Positions 1 through 8,329 of a stretch of 64,000 nucleotides of DNA are shown piece after piece. The notes beneath the pieces were generated by a model. It searched no databases, had not been told where the DNA came from, and was given only the letters and a program-made list of their open reading frames with translations. Source of the DNA: Verrucomicrobiota bacterium. GTDB taxonomy: Bacteria; Verrucomicrobiota; Verrucomicrobiia; Opitutales; Opitutaceae. Where the stretch lies: the NCBI GenBank assembly GCA_023446735.1, contig JAEXPQ010000150.1:26847-90846 (forward strand). Reading direction: 5' to 3'. Within the stretch, counting starts at the first letter, position 1. Every line of letters starts with the position of its first letter. Made by a program: the position numbers and the translations under genes.

Positions 1-177
1 GTGGTTCTATGTACGGGCGGCAATGTCAATTTCGAGTATTCCGTGCCGAGTATGAAGCCTTTCAAGGACGCGGGGACCAAACTGCTGCACGCTGCCATCT
101 GGGAAGGGAAGTATCGGCTGGCTTATCGCAACTCCACCTACATCGTTCTTTTACGGAAGAACTCGACTGGTCTTTGA
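1..177 (+). CDS. C-terminal end of an unidentified (probably membrane) protein, truncated by window edge
   Basis: An open frame runs from base 1 to a TGA at 175-177 and gives 58 residues ending in STYIVLLRKNSTGL. There is no start codon context, so the gene begins before the window. The tail pattern (a lysine/tyrosine-rich stretch, then STYIVLLRK) resembles the C-termini of multi-pass glycosyltransferase-like proteins, whose last soluble segment ends in a 'VVLLR' strand, but this is weak. It converges on the minus-strand glycosyltransferase that ends at 216. Function is not assigned. Confidence 0.5.
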   Translation: MVLCTGGNVNFEYSVPSMKPFKDAGTKLLHAAIWEGKYRLAYRNSTYIVLLRKNSTGL

Positions 178-215
178 GGTTCTCGCTTCTGTTGACCGGC
201 CAGAGAGGGGGGCGC

Positions 216-965
216 CTACCGGTGGCGGTAGTCGCCGCGGCTGAAATACTTCTCCAGCCAGACGTAGGCGCAGATGAAGAAGTAGCGGGAGCCCATTTCC
301 TTGATCTTGAGTTTCGCCTCACCGTATTTGCGGTTTTGCCATGAGATGGGGCAAACCTTGAAGGTGAAGCCGCGCACGATGGCCTTTAGGGGAAGCTCGA
401 CGGTGAGGTTGAAGTGCGGTGCGATGAGGGGACGGCAGCCGTCGATCACGGTGCGGCGGTAGGCTTTGAAGGCGTTGGTCGTGTCGTTGAGGCCGTGGCG
501 GAAGCCGAGCTTGACGAGGAAGTTCGCCAGCCGGTTCACGAGGAGCTTGATGCGTGGGTAATCGACCACTTTGCCTCCCTTGATGAAGCGGCTGCCAAAG
601 GCGCAGTCGTAGCCCTCGTTGAGGATCTTCCAGTAGGCGACGGCGTCGCTCGGCGAGTCCGAGGCGTCGGCCATCATGATGACGCAGGAGTCGCCGGTCA
701 TGTGGTTGAGTCCACAGATGATGGCGCGGCCGAAGCCGTGCGGGCCGGGATTCCGGGTGGGCGCGAGGGTGGGCACCTTCTGCTTGAGCGCCTGGAGCAC
801 CTGCCACGTGCCGTCCTTTGAGCCATCGTCGACAACGACAATCTCGTGCGGAATGCCGGCGCGGGTGAAGGTCTCGTGGATCTCGGTGACGGTCGCCGGC
901 AGCGACTCCTCCTCGTCGCGGGCGGGGATGACGACCGAGAACAGTTTCAGCGCGTTGGGGATCAT
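216..965 (-). CDS. Family 2 glycosyltransferase, dolichol-phosphate mannosyltransferase (DPM1)-like
   Basis: The 249-residue protein has a GT-A fold N-terminus. VVIPARDEEESLPATV opens the nucleotide-binding strand at residues 11-26, followed by IVVVDDGSKDGTW, and a DASDS segment sits where the DxD metal site is expected. GSRFIKGG is typical of the polyprenyl-phosphate hexose synthase branch. No C-terminal membrane helices are evident, so it is likely a peripheral membrane enzyme that transfers a sugar from a nucleotide donor to a polyprenyl phosphate or a lipid-linked glycan. Its ATG lies 4 bases after the stop of the upstream methyltransferase gene, so the two are probably cotranscribed. Sugar and acceptor cannot be deduced. 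Confidence 0.85.
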   Translation of the reverse strand: MIPNALKLFSVVIPARDEEESLPATVTEIHETFTRAGIPHEIVVVDDGSKDGTWQVLQALKQKVPTLAPTRNPGPHGFGRAIICGLNHMTGDSCVIMMADASDSPSDAVAYWKILNEGYDCAFGSRFIKGGKVVDYPRIKLLVNRLANFLVKLGFRHGLNDTTNAFKAYRRTVIDGCRPLIAPHFNLTVELPLKAIVRGFTFKVCPISWQNRKYGEAKLKIKEMGSRYFFICAYVWLEKYFSRGDYRHR

Positions 966-969
966 GGGC

Positions 970-1650
970 TCAGGCGGCGGGCTTGCGCCCGACGACGAGG
1001 AACTGGTGGCCGAAGATCGGCCAGAGGAGGGGCAGGGCCAGGTAGAGCTTTAGCATCCAGAGCGGGTAACGCAGCTTGCCCGACATCGTGTAGGGAAGGA
1101 AAGAGGCGATGCGGGACGGGACCTCAAATCCGACGGTTTGCAGGCCCTCGCCGAGGGAGAGGTCGGTAAGGCAGAGATAGTGATCCCAGAAATCCCAGTA
1201 CTTGCCGGGGACGCGGCGGATATTTGGCCCGAGCGCGATCAGGACGCCGCCCGGTTTCAAGCAACGGCGGGCTTCACGGAGCGTGCGTGCGAGCGTGGCC
1301 TTGTCGGGAAGGTGCTCGAAGAAGTTGCTGGTGAAAACGACGTCGAGCGAATCCTCGGCCAGCGGCCACGGCTTGGAGCAGTCCTGTTCGAAGAACTGGA
1401 TGCCTTGCGCGAGGTGGCGCGGGGCGTTGGGGTTGAGATCCATGCCGTACTTCCGGCCGGCGTGGATGTTGTTGATGAATTCGCCGTAGCCGCAGCCGAG
1501 GTCGAGCACGGCGCCGTCGGCCGGTACCCATCGCTGGAAGAACGAACCGGTGAGCACCTGCCAGACGGCGTTGCGGTAGGCAACTTGGGCATCGAACCGT
1601 TGTTGGTAGATTCGTTGCAGCTCGGTGGGTACGGGATCGTTGGCGGACAT
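970..1650 (-). CDS. Class I SAM-dependent methyltransferase
   Basis: A 226-residue protein with the SAM-binding motif I VLDLGCGYGEF near residue 50, an acidic motif (MDLNPNAP) and motif IV LDVVFTSNFFEHL. This is the Methyltransf_11/23 pattern found in polysaccharide clusters. The C-terminal 40 residues are hydrophobic (LWMLKLYLALPLLWPIFG), suggesting membrane association. It sits in a minus-strand run with an SDR epimerase upstream (start 2764) and a glycosyltransferase 4 bases downstream, so it probably modifies a sugar or lipid intermediate of the same glycan. The substrate is not identifiable. Confidence 0.85.
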   Translation of the reverse strand: MSANDPVPTELQRIYQQRFDAQVAYRNAVWQVLTGSFFQRWVPADGAVLDLGCGYGEFINNIHAGRKYGMDLNPNAPRHLAQGIQFFEQDCSKPWPLAEDSLDVVFTSNFFEHLPDKATLARTLREARRCLKPGGVLIALGPNIRRVPGKYWDFWDHYLCLTDLSLGEGLQTVGFEVPSRIASFLPYTMSGKLRYPLWMLKLYLALPLLWPIFGHQFLVVGRKPAA

Positions 1651-1672
1651 AATGGACCGGCGGATGCGGGAA

Positions 1673-2764
1673 TCAAAAAGGAGCGGAGAGGTCGAGCCAC
1701 TCCGGGTGTTTCTGGGCGTGGACGGCGATCTCCTCGAGGATGGCGGGGAGCGGCGTCTGCGGCTGCCAGCCCCAGACTTTGGAGGCGTGGGAGGCGTCGA
1801 GCACCATCCAGGGGATGTCGAAGGGGCGTGGCTGCGGGTCGGAGGCGACGGCGTGTGGGCCGAACCGGCCGTCGCACCACGCGGTGAGCTGCTGGAGCGA
1901 CATCGAGGCGGCGGCGCCGCCGGCGATGTTGCAGATGCGCGGCGAGAGCGCGGGAGCAGCCCGTTCGACAGGCTCAGGGCAAGCGAACTGTTTCAATAGC
2001 AGCGGCGCGAGGTCACGCGGGTGCAGGCAGTCGCGCACCTGGTGGCCGCGGCCATCGAAGCCGATGTACTTGAGCGGGCGGCGGCGAAGGTGGGTGTTGA
2101 TCCAGTAGGCGAAGATGCCCTGGTCGGGACGACCGAACTGACCGGCTCCGGCGAGCACGCCGCAGCGGTTGATCCAGACCGGAAAGTTGAACGTCTCGCC
2201 GTACTCGAGGGCGAGCGCCTCGCTGGTGACCTTGGTCGCGCCGTAGAGCGAGACGGGCGCGGTGGTGGCGAAGCTCTCGTGCACGCCGGCCGGGCTCACG
2301 CCGGCAGGTAGCGGCCGGTTCGTATCCGGACAGTAGGCACCGCGGTCGGCCACGACCGGCAGCGCGGCGAGCGGGGCGATCGAGTAGACGCGGCTGGTGC
2401 TGAGGAGGACGAAGCCGGCGCGGTGCGCTTTGCAGAATTCCAGCATGTTCACCGTGCCGATGAGATTGTGCTCCACAAGTTGGCGGGAGCTCGTCTTGCC
2501 GTCGATGCCGGCGAGGACGCTCGGGTTGGCGGCGGCGTCGATCACCCAGTCGACGGCCGGTAGGCACTCGAGGTCGCTGGCGGTGCGCAGATCGCCGTGG
2601 TGGAGCTTCACGCCGCGGGCCTTCAGGGCGGCGCGGTTCGACTCGGCGCCGGGGCGAATGAAGTTGTCGAGGCCGACGAGCTGCAGGCCGGGCACGGTGT
2701 CGAGCAGGGCGTGGGCGAGCGTGCTGCCGACGAAGCCGCAGATGCCGGTGAGGAGGAGGCGCAT
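1673..2764 (-). CDS. NAD-dependent epimerase/dehydratase (SDR), CDP-paratose 2-epimerase-like
   Basis: A 363-residue extended SDR. The Rossmann glycine motif TGICGFVGS is at residues 6-14, the LDNF strand follows near residue 32, and the catalytic YGATK has Tyr174 and Lys178. The substrate loop and overall length match the CDP-tyvelose/CDP-paratose 2-epimerase branch, which inverts C2 of a 3,6-dideoxyhexose nucleotide, but other nucleotide-sugar epimerases look alike. The segment FACPEPVERAAPALSP (about bases 1940-1990) is not family-like and is encoded by a copy of a dispersed short repeat, so an insertion appears to have been absorbed in frame. The gene stands first in a minus-strand run epimerase-methyltransferase-GT2. 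Confidence 0.8.
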   Translation of the reverse strand: MRLLLTGICGFVGSTLAHALLDTVPGLQLVGLDNFIRPGAESNRAALKARGVKLHHGDLRTASDLECLPAVDWVIDAAANPSVLAGIDGKTSSRQLVEHNLIGTVNMLEFCKAHRAGFVLLSTSRVYSIAPLAALPVVADRGAYCPDTNRPLPAGVSPAGVHESFATTAPVSLYGATKVTSEALALEYGETFNFPVWINRCGVLAGAGQFGRPDQGIFAYWINTHLRRRPLKYIGFDGRGHQVRDCLHPRDLAPLLLKQFACPEPVERAAPALSPRICNIAGGAAASMSLQQLTAWCDGRFGPHAVASDPQPRPFDIPWMVLDASHASKVWGWQPQTPLPAILEEIAVHAQKHPEWLDLSAPF

Positions 2765-2962
2765 GTACAGTGGACAGTCGACGGTGGTCGGTGGGCAGTG
2801 AGGGGCGGGGGCCGGGAGACGGAAGTCGAGGGAAGAGAGAGTCGAGGGCTAGGGTTGGGGCGGGTGGTGTTCCGGTGTGACGCAGGCTTTCGAGATAATT
2901 CTCGTCGGTATACCCTATACGAAGCAGTTGGGCTCAGAGGCCATAGCGATAAGGCTGGAGAA

Positions 2963-3486
2963 CCCAGAGCGGCTCCGCCGCAACCAAGGCCGGTGGAACC
3001 GCTGATGCACGCTGATTAACGCTGATCCGGAAGATTCCGGAAGGCGCGGCAAATCCACACGGAGACGGCATTGGCTCACGCCGAGGCGCGGAGACCGCGG
3101 AGGGTTCGGAAGGCGGAAGGGAACGTTTTCTCTGCGTCCTCCGCGGCTCCGCGTGCCACCACTCTGGCGTTCGTTCACAGCTGGCGCGCGTGATCGAGGG
3201 AAACCTTCCCGAAAAACGATGGTTTGCTGAGATAGTAGTACGGAGGACGGGGGCGGCGGGGGCGGCGAACATCGAACATTCAACTTTGAGTTCGGAACTC
3301 CGACTCGAAACCCGAAACTCGGAACTCGAAACCGCGCCGCGCAGCGGCGGGCGTACAGTCCGACCCACCATCGGAGGGACGGACGGAACGGGAAGCGTTC
3401 CGCTACCGGAGTTCCGGAATCCGTGCGATCTGTGCAATCCGTGGTCCCTCCGTCTGCCCGTACCGTTGCGGCGGAGCCGCTCTGGG
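2963..3486. repeat. Composite intergenic repeat block bounded by 22-bp inverted repeats
   Basis: The 826-bp gap between two minus-strand epimerase genes (2765-3590) holds no intact gene. A perfect 22-bp inverted repeat (2963-2984 and 3465-3486, core AGAGCGGCTCCGCCGC) bounds several short repeat families. These are a 'gctgat..ctgattaacgctgat' unit near 3000-3025; two arms of the 'ccgaggcgcggagaccgcggagg' / 'ctgcgtcctccgcggctccgcg' type at about 3075-3105 and 3130-3155; a 'gaactc..gaaac' series at 3290-3335; and 'atccgtgcgatctgtgcaatccgtggt' at 3419-3445. Bases 2765-2860 carry a further 'gtggacagtcgacggtggtcgg' purine-rich stretch. Such units are common non-coding repeats in Verrucomicrobiota and Planctomycetes; the bounding inverted repeat suggests they travelled or accreted as a unit. 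Confidence 0.7.
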
Positions 3487-3494
3487 CAGCTCCT

Positions 3495-3560
3495 GTGATC
3501 GAGCTGCCGCGCGAGCTGCCAGACCTCCAGTTTCTCGAAGCGGAATACTGGTCGTTGCAT
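3495..3560 (-). pseudogene. Remnant of a four-helix-bundle protein (S23/IVS-encoded family) gene
   Basis: From an ATG at 3560 the minus strand encodes MQRPVFRFEKLEVWQLARQL, which matches the invariant N-terminus (F-x-x-LEVWQxAR-x-L) of the small four-helix-bundle proteins first found in 23S rRNA intervening sequences. After about 21 codons the resemblance stops abruptly and the frame runs into the repeat block bounded at 3486, giving low-complexity Arg/Pro translation. I read this as a gene truncated by repeat insertion or recombination. The frame does stay open to about 2934, but that translation is not protein-like. Confidence 0.55.
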
Positions 3561-3590
3561 AGGGTTCGTCTCCAAAGCGCTCGTCCCTCG

Positions 3591-4649
3591 TCAGTTCTTG
3601 GGCCGCTTCCGCCAAGCCTCGACGATCTGGCGGATCGTCTCCTCGAGGCTCACGGAGATGTCCCAGCTCGGGTAGTGGGAGCGCATCTTCCGGAGGTCGG
3701 AGTAGTAGCAGATGTGGTCGCCGATGCGGTTCTGGTCGACGTAGGTGTAGACCTGCTTTTTGCCGGAGAACTTCTCCGCGATCGCGAACGCTTCGAGGAT
3801 GGAGCAGCTGTTGGCCTTGCCGCCGCCGAGGTTGTAGACCTCGCCCACGCGCGGGGCGGAGACGAAGGCGTGCATGAACCGGGCGACGTCGAGCGAGTGG
3901 ATGTTGTCGCGCACCTGCTTGCCCTTGTAGCCGAAGACCCGGTACTCCTTGCCCTCGAGGTTGCACTTCACGAGGTAGGAGAGGAAGCCGTGGAGCTCGA
4001 CGCCGGTGTGGTTGGGGCCGGTGAGGCAGCCGCCGCGCAGGCAGCACGTGGGCATGCCGAAATAGCGGCCGTACTCCTGGACCATCACGTCGGCGGCGAC
4101 CTTGGATGCGCCGAAGAGCGAGTGCTTGGACTGGTCGATGGTGAAGGTCTCGGCGATGCCGTGCTCGTAGGCGGCGTCGGCGTAGTCCCAGCGGGTCGCG
4201 AGCTCCTGGAGCGCGACGCGGTTGGGGGCGTCGCCGTAGACCTTGTTGGTCGACATATGCACGAACGGCACCTCGGGGTTCACCTGGCGGTTGGCCTCGA
4301 GCAGGTTGAGCGTGCCGACGGCATTGGTGTCGAAGTCGTCGAAGGGGATGGCGGCGGCGCGGTCGTGCGAAGGCTGGGCGGCGGTGTGGACGATGACGTC
4401 GGGCTTCACCTCCTTGACCAGGGCGAGCACGCCGGCGCGATCACGGATGTCCAGCTCGTGGTGCTGGAAGCCGGGCAGGTCGCGCAGGAGGCGCTGCTGG
4501 TTCCAGCGGGTGTCGCCCTGCGGGCCGAAGAAGACGGCGCGCTGGTTGTTGTCCACCCCGTGGATCGTGTAGCCCTGCCTGGAGAAATAGACGCAGACCT
4601 CCGAGCCGATGAGGCCAGAGGAGCCGGTGACGAGGAGACGTTTCGCCAT
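3591..4649 (-). CDS. NAD-dependent epimerase/dehydratase (SDR) with Phe at the catalytic Tyr position
   Basis: A 352-residue extended [15 protein letters not shown] at residues 7-18 is the NAD-binding glycine motif, VDNNQR (32-37) the ribose-binding acidic region, and MSTNKVYGD (132-140) the active-site Ser/Thr strand. At the YxxxK position the sequence is FGASK, with Phe179 and Lys183. This form (LFGxSKVAAD...CLRGGxLTGPxHxGxELHGFL) is as I remember a CDP-paratose 2-epimerase-like subfamily. It probably acts on a nucleotide-activated sugar for the adjacent polysaccharide cluster. The gene lies alone between the repeat block and the PmtA-like gene. Confidence 0.8.
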   Translation of the reverse strand: MAKRLLVTGSSGLIGSEVCVYFSRQGYTIHGVDNNQRAVFFGPQGDTRWNQQRLLRDLPGFQHHELDIRDRAGVLALVKEVKPDVIVHTAAQPSHDRAAAIPFDDFDTNAVGTLNLLEANRQVNPEVPFVHMSTNKVYGDAPNRVALQELATRWDYADAAYEHGIAETFTIDQSKHSLFGASKVAADVMVQEYGRYFGMPTCCLRGGCLTGPNHTGVELHGFLSYLVKCNLEGKEYRVFGYKGKQVRDNIHSLDVARFMHAFVSAPRVGEVYNLGGGKANSCSILEAFAIAEKFSGKKQVYTYVDQNRIGDHICYYSDLRKMRSHYPSWDISVSLEETIRQIVEAWRKRPKN

Positions 4650-4754
4650 AAATTAGAAGGTATGAGAACTGCTTTTGATAAGGCGCTAACTCTTCAGTCG
4701 ATGCTGGCGCGAAGTTCTCCGTGCCGGGATCGACGGCGGCCAATGAGCGGCTGG

Positions 4755-5423
4755 CTATTTTGTGTTGGAGAACTCCAAGACTAGCCAGTAGCCAAACGGA
4801 AACACGGGGTGCACCCTGACGTTACTGAGATCAATTGTGGCAAGGAAATCGTCCAGATAGAACAGTGGTTCAAATCCAATAATCCTCGCGAACGGGGTAA
4901 GCGCCTTCTCAATTACGCTCATGAGTGAACCTTTCCGGCTGAAGTGATTTACGATGAAAATTCGGCCCGATTCCTTGGTCACGCGCTTCATTTCACGAAT
5001 CATCCCTGCGGGGTCGGGTGTGACAGACGCGACGTACATTGCAACGCTTTGGTCGAATTCGCCATCATCGAACTCTAGACTTCCGGCATCCATTCGAAGC
5101 AGTCGGACTCCCTTGCGTCCACTTCGCGCAATCCGCTGTCGCGCGCGTTCCAGCATCTGCTCCGAAAGATCGATGCCGGTGACTTCGGTTCCAGTCGGGT
5201 AAAGGTCCAATGATAAACCCGTTCCAATTCCGATCTCTAGGACTCTTTCGGATGTAGTCGGCTTCATTCGGAGGAGTGCTTCGCTGCGGCCTGGACCAAG
5301 CGAATGCCCGAAGATGGTATCGTAAACCCGAGCGTATCGTCGATAGCAGTCACGGACCGACTCGTGCGCAAGCAGTCCTTTGTGGCTTCTCCTGGTGGGG
5401 AGCTGAACTGTAAGGTGTGGCAT
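4755..5423 (-). CDS. Class I methyltransferase, PmtA-like (phosphatidylethanolamine N-methyltransferase family)
   Basis: The 222-residue protein begins with YRRYARVYDTIFGHSLGPGR, then VLEIGIGTGLSLDLYP (motif I), GIDLSEQMLERAR, MYVASVTPDP and IFIVNHF. This arrangement and length match the alphaproteobacterial PmtA branch, which methylates phosphatidylethanolamine using SAM at the cytoplasmic membrane. In this cluster it could instead act on a lipid-linked intermediate. The stop lies 105 bases before the epimerase start at 4649. The gene begins 9 bases after the sulfatase-fold gene ends on the same strand, so the two are probably cotranscribed. Confidence 0.72.
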   Translation of the reverse strand: MPHLTVQLPTRRSHKGLLAHESVRDCYRRYARVYDTIFGHSLGPGRSEALLRMKPTTSERVLEIGIGTGLSLDLYPTGTEVTGIDLSEQMLERARQRIARSGRKGVRLLRMDAGSLEFDDGEFDQSVAMYVASVTPDPAGMIREMKRVTKESGRIFIVNHFSRKGSLMSVIEKALTPFARIIGFEPLFYLDDFLATIDLSNVRVHPVFPFGYWLVLEFSNTK

Positions 5424-5432
5424 GTGTGTCGC

Positions 5433-7403
5433 TTACTCTGTGTTCGGGGAGCTGAACGCGAAGGCCTTCTGGCGGATTGTACCTAGAGTTCGCGGGTCGA
5501 TCGCATTTCTCGAGATCAGTTCGTGACGCTCATCAGGGTCCGTGACCAGTTCGTATATTTGACCTCCCGAAGTAGAGCCGAGGCTTGTTCGCTGGTAGCT
5601 GTATTTGTAGACGTCGCTGCCGGTTCTCCAGATGACGGCGTCATCCGCGTGTTTCGATGGGAGTGTGCTTTCATGGAAGCTCCACGGGCTTGTTTCGCCC
5701 CTGATGAGGGATTGCCCCTGCCATGCAACGGGAATACTCAGCCCGAGAAGGTCAGCAATCGTCGGCGCTATATCGGTCTGAGTTGCGAACCGTGGGGGGC
5801 GGGCATGTATTAGCGGGGTCGTGGAGTATACTAGAAGGGGAATATGCAAGACGGCTTTCGACATGCCTCGTCCGTGGCCGAATACTCCATGTTCGCCCAG
5901 GTTCTGGCCGTGGTCTGCTGTTACAATTACAAGGGCGTCGGTGAGATAGTTTTTTCGTTCTAGTACTTCGATTATTTGGCGAATTATATCGTCCGCCTGC
6001 ATCACTCTCTGATTGTATTCGGCGCTGATAGTGTTCTTTGCGGGAGTTGGGTTTCCCTTGGCTCTTGCTTGGGTGCTGAGAGGTCGTTCGGGTGTCGCGT
6101 TGCGAAATCTCGGCTGCAGGTATCCGACCTCGTGAACCGACATCAAGTGGAAGAAAAAAAAGTGTCGACCTTGATCTGCCGGCGGCAATTGCTCGGCTTC
6201 TCTGATGAGCATCTCGTCGTCGCATGATCCGTTCGGTCCTGGCGCTGCGGCCCCGTGGATGAATCGGTGGATGGTCCGACCGTAGGATTGCTTCAGGCCG
6301 TACCAATCATGATTCCCCGACAGGATCATGGTGGATGAGAATCCTTGGTCGACGAGGTAGTCACTCAGCGAGTAACTGAATGGAGTTAGGGTGGAATAAT
6401 TGCGACTGTTGAGGATGGCGAGGATCCCTCCACGTGAATCGTTGCTGTTTGCTAGAGCGGAATCGAAGCGGATTAGTGGTCCCATTTCGGCCCAGGCGCG
6501 CAAGAAGGGGTCTGTGATCATGTCGTACCCATATACAGAGAGGTGATCCGCTCGTAGTGCATCGACGATGATCAAGACGACGTTTTTTCGGGCTGGTTGC
6601 TGTCGGATCGCGCCAGTTGCCCGAGCGAGCATATCTTCGCTCACGGCTCGTTGTCGCGCTGGCGTCAGCGGGAGATATGACTGCTTCTCGAAAAAGAAAC
6701 TGACGAACGGATCTTTTCCTCCGATCCCGAACTGTTCCGGAAGTGCGACCGCGCATGCGACCACGCAGACGAATGCGCTGATCACAGTCTGCCGGAACCG
6801 TCGGACGCCTCTGTCGGCAGTTTGATCAATGCCCGTATGGCCGCTGTTGATGTTCCATCGAATACGCAGTAACTGGAAACCGGAAACTAGCACAAGTGGA
6901 GGCGCTATTACCGCAGAAACCGCGAGGTATCCGGGAATAGAAAGTGTGCGTGCCATCGGGAACAAATCGCGGATTGCGCAGGAGAGTATCTTCCACGTCA
7001 TCGGCTCCCCCCAATTGGTGACCCCGATCGCTGAGCTAATGTAGATTACGAAAACTAGGTAGTAGCTTAGGGCAGGGACTGCAGCTGAGATCCGATCTGC
7101 GTGGGCCGGGAAAACTAGGTGTGTCACTCTGGCGACCATCCAGTAGAAAACAAGCGTACCATGGGCCCAAAGCAGGACAACGAGGAGGTGCCCTGCTATC
7201 ATTTCTCGGCTTAAGCTGAGCGATTCTTGAAATGAAACTAGGAAGAACAGGGCTGTAAGTACTGGTAATCCAAGAATCGCGAGAACCCTAGACCGGTTTT
7301 TTTCGAGACTAGGAAAGTCGAGGGCGCGGACGGGCTGTGCCTTTTCTCCGATCATAGGCTTCGTGAAGGTGGGGTGATAGCTGTGCTTCTGCGAGAAAAC
7401 CAA
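5433..7403 (-). CDS. Membrane-anchored sulfatase/alkaline-phosphatase-superfamily enzyme
   Basis: 656 residues with about five hydrophobic segments in the first 225 (near 40-56, 70-90, 107-127, 158-180, 206-222), then a periplasmic sulfatase-fold domain. NVVLIIVDALRADHLSVYGY (274-293) carries the first metal-binding Asp281. VIVTADHGQNLGEHG is the second metal site. The position of the sulfatase C/S-x-P-x-R motif reads S-N-D-S-R (320-324), so the formylglycine Cys and the Pro are both missing. This architecture resembles phosphoethanolamine or phosphoglycerol transferases more than true sulfatases. In a polysaccharide cluster it may decorate the glycan or lipid anchor. Start could also be the Met at 7352. 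Confidence 0.75.
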   Translation of the reverse strand: MVFSQKHSYHPTFTKPMIGEKAQPVRALDFPSLEKNRSRVLAILGLPVLTALFFLVSFQESLSLSREMIAGHLLVVLLWAHGTLVFYWMVARVTHLVFPAHADRISAAVPALSYYLVFVIYISSAIGVTNWGEPMTWKILSCAIRDLFPMARTLSIPGYLAVSAVIAPPLVLVSGFQLLRIRWNINSGHTGIDQTADRGVRRFRQTVISAFVCVVACAVALPEQFGIGGKDPFVSFFFEKQSYLPLTPARQRAVSEDMLARATGAIRQQPARKNVVLIIVDALRADHLSVYGYDMITDPFLRAWAEMGPLIRFDSALANSNDSRGGILAILNSRNYSTLTPFSYSLSDYLVDQGFSSTMILSGNHDWYGLKQSYGRTIHRFIHGAAAPGPNGSCDDEMLIREAEQLPPADQGRHFFFFHLMSVHEVGYLQPRFRNATPERPLSTQARAKGNPTPAKNTISAEYNQRVMQADDIIRQIIEVLERKNYLTDALVIVTADHGQNLGEHGVFGHGRGMSKAVLHIPLLVYSTTPLIHARPPRFATQTDIAPTIADLLGLSIPVAWQGQSLIRGETSPWSFHESTLPSKHADDAVIWRTGSDVYKYSYQRTSLGSTSGGQIYELVTDPDERHELISRNAIDPRTLGTIRQKAFAFSSPNTE

Positions 7404-7439
7404 TTGTGAGTGAAGCGGGTGGTGTATCGTGAAGGACCC

Positions 7440-8201
7440 CTATCCGTGACTTTCTGCGCCTTTCTCCATCGCCACCAGCATCCGCGTGGCGGAGAGCGAA
7501 GGGACGATGGCGAGGCCGCACTCAAGTGCGCGCACAAGCGGAAGCGCGAAACGGGGGCAAAGCTGCGGACCCCGAAAGCCGCCGCAGAGAAGCCACGTGA
7601 GGGCGGGCCGGTAGCCGACCTCGCGGACCGTCCAACCCGCCAGTCGGTCGGCGAATTCGCCGCGCCGAAAGATGCGCCAGGCGTTACCTTGGGCGGCATA
7701 GTAGCGGGTCGATCGGGGATCCCAGTTGGCTGGGGCCGACCAGGTGATCGGCTGCGCGAGCGCGAGCGGTTCGTGGTGGAAAAGGCCGAGCGCCAACCGC
7801 CCGAGCAGCCCAGCGGCGGGTTCAAACAGGACGAGGCGGCCGCCGGGTTTGAGCACTCGGTGCATTTCGGCGAGGGCGGTGCCGGGATACTCAAGGTGAT
7901 GAAAGACGTCGAACAGGATGAGCGCCGCGACCGAGTTGTCGGCGAACGACAGGGCAAAGACGTTCTCGGTGCGGTCGATCCACGGATTGGGAAACAGGTC
8001 GGTCGCGACGGCTTCCGGGATGACGCTCTTGAGGTTGCCGATGCCAGAGCCGCATTCGACGACCGGGCCCTCCGGGCGCCCGTCGAGCCGCGCCGCAATC
8101 TCGCGATAGAACCCGGCATAGACCTCCCGCAACAGTGGTTTGCGTCGCCAGTGGGCGAGGTTCTCGTGGATCTCCACGTTGTGCTGGTCGATGTCGGTCA
8201 T
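7440..8201 (-). CDS. Class I SAM-dependent methyltransferase
   Basis: A 253-residue protein. Motif I is VVECGSGIGNLKSV near residue 47; then ATDLFPNPW; then LILFDVFHHLEYPGTAL and RVLKPGGRLVLFEP, as in Methyltransf_11 proteins. The start ATG is followed by a polar helix (ENLAHWRRKPLLREVYAGFY) typical of sugar- or lipid-methylating relatives. The C-terminal third (LTWLLCGGFRG...) is more hydrophobic. It lies 36 bases upstream of the membrane sulfatase-like gene on the same strand and may share its transcript. Confidence 0.82.
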   Translation of the reverse strand: MTDIDQHNVEIHENLAHWRRKPLLREVYAGFYREIAARLDGRPEGPVVECGSGIGNLKSVIPEAVATDLFPNPWIDRTENVFALSFADNSVAALILFDVFHHLEYPGTALAEMHRVLKPGGRLVLFEPAAGLLGRLALGLFHHEPLALAQPITWSAPANWDPRSTRYYAAQGNAWRIFRRGEFADRLAGWTVREVGYRPALTWLLCGGFRGPQLCPRFALPLVRALECGLAIVPSLSATRMLVAMEKGAESHG

Positions 8202-8329
8202 CTGGTCTCTTGGTCTGGGGCTATTCGAGTGCGGCCTCCGGGCCGCGTAGGGAGATCACTCGGGAATGGCGTGGAACTTGTGCGAGGGATGGGTGCCGGT
8301 TGTCAGCACCATTTCGGCGCAGAGCGCGC

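Noticed and set aside
2934..3575. Open minus frame of 213 codons in the repeat-rich gap
   Set aside because: Only the first ~25 codons resemble a real protein; the rest is Arg/Pro-rich translation of repeats.
3423..4784. 453-codon plus-strand frame opposite the second epimerase
   Set aside because: Antisense shadow of a well-supported SDR gene; Val/Ala/Glu-rich with no family features.
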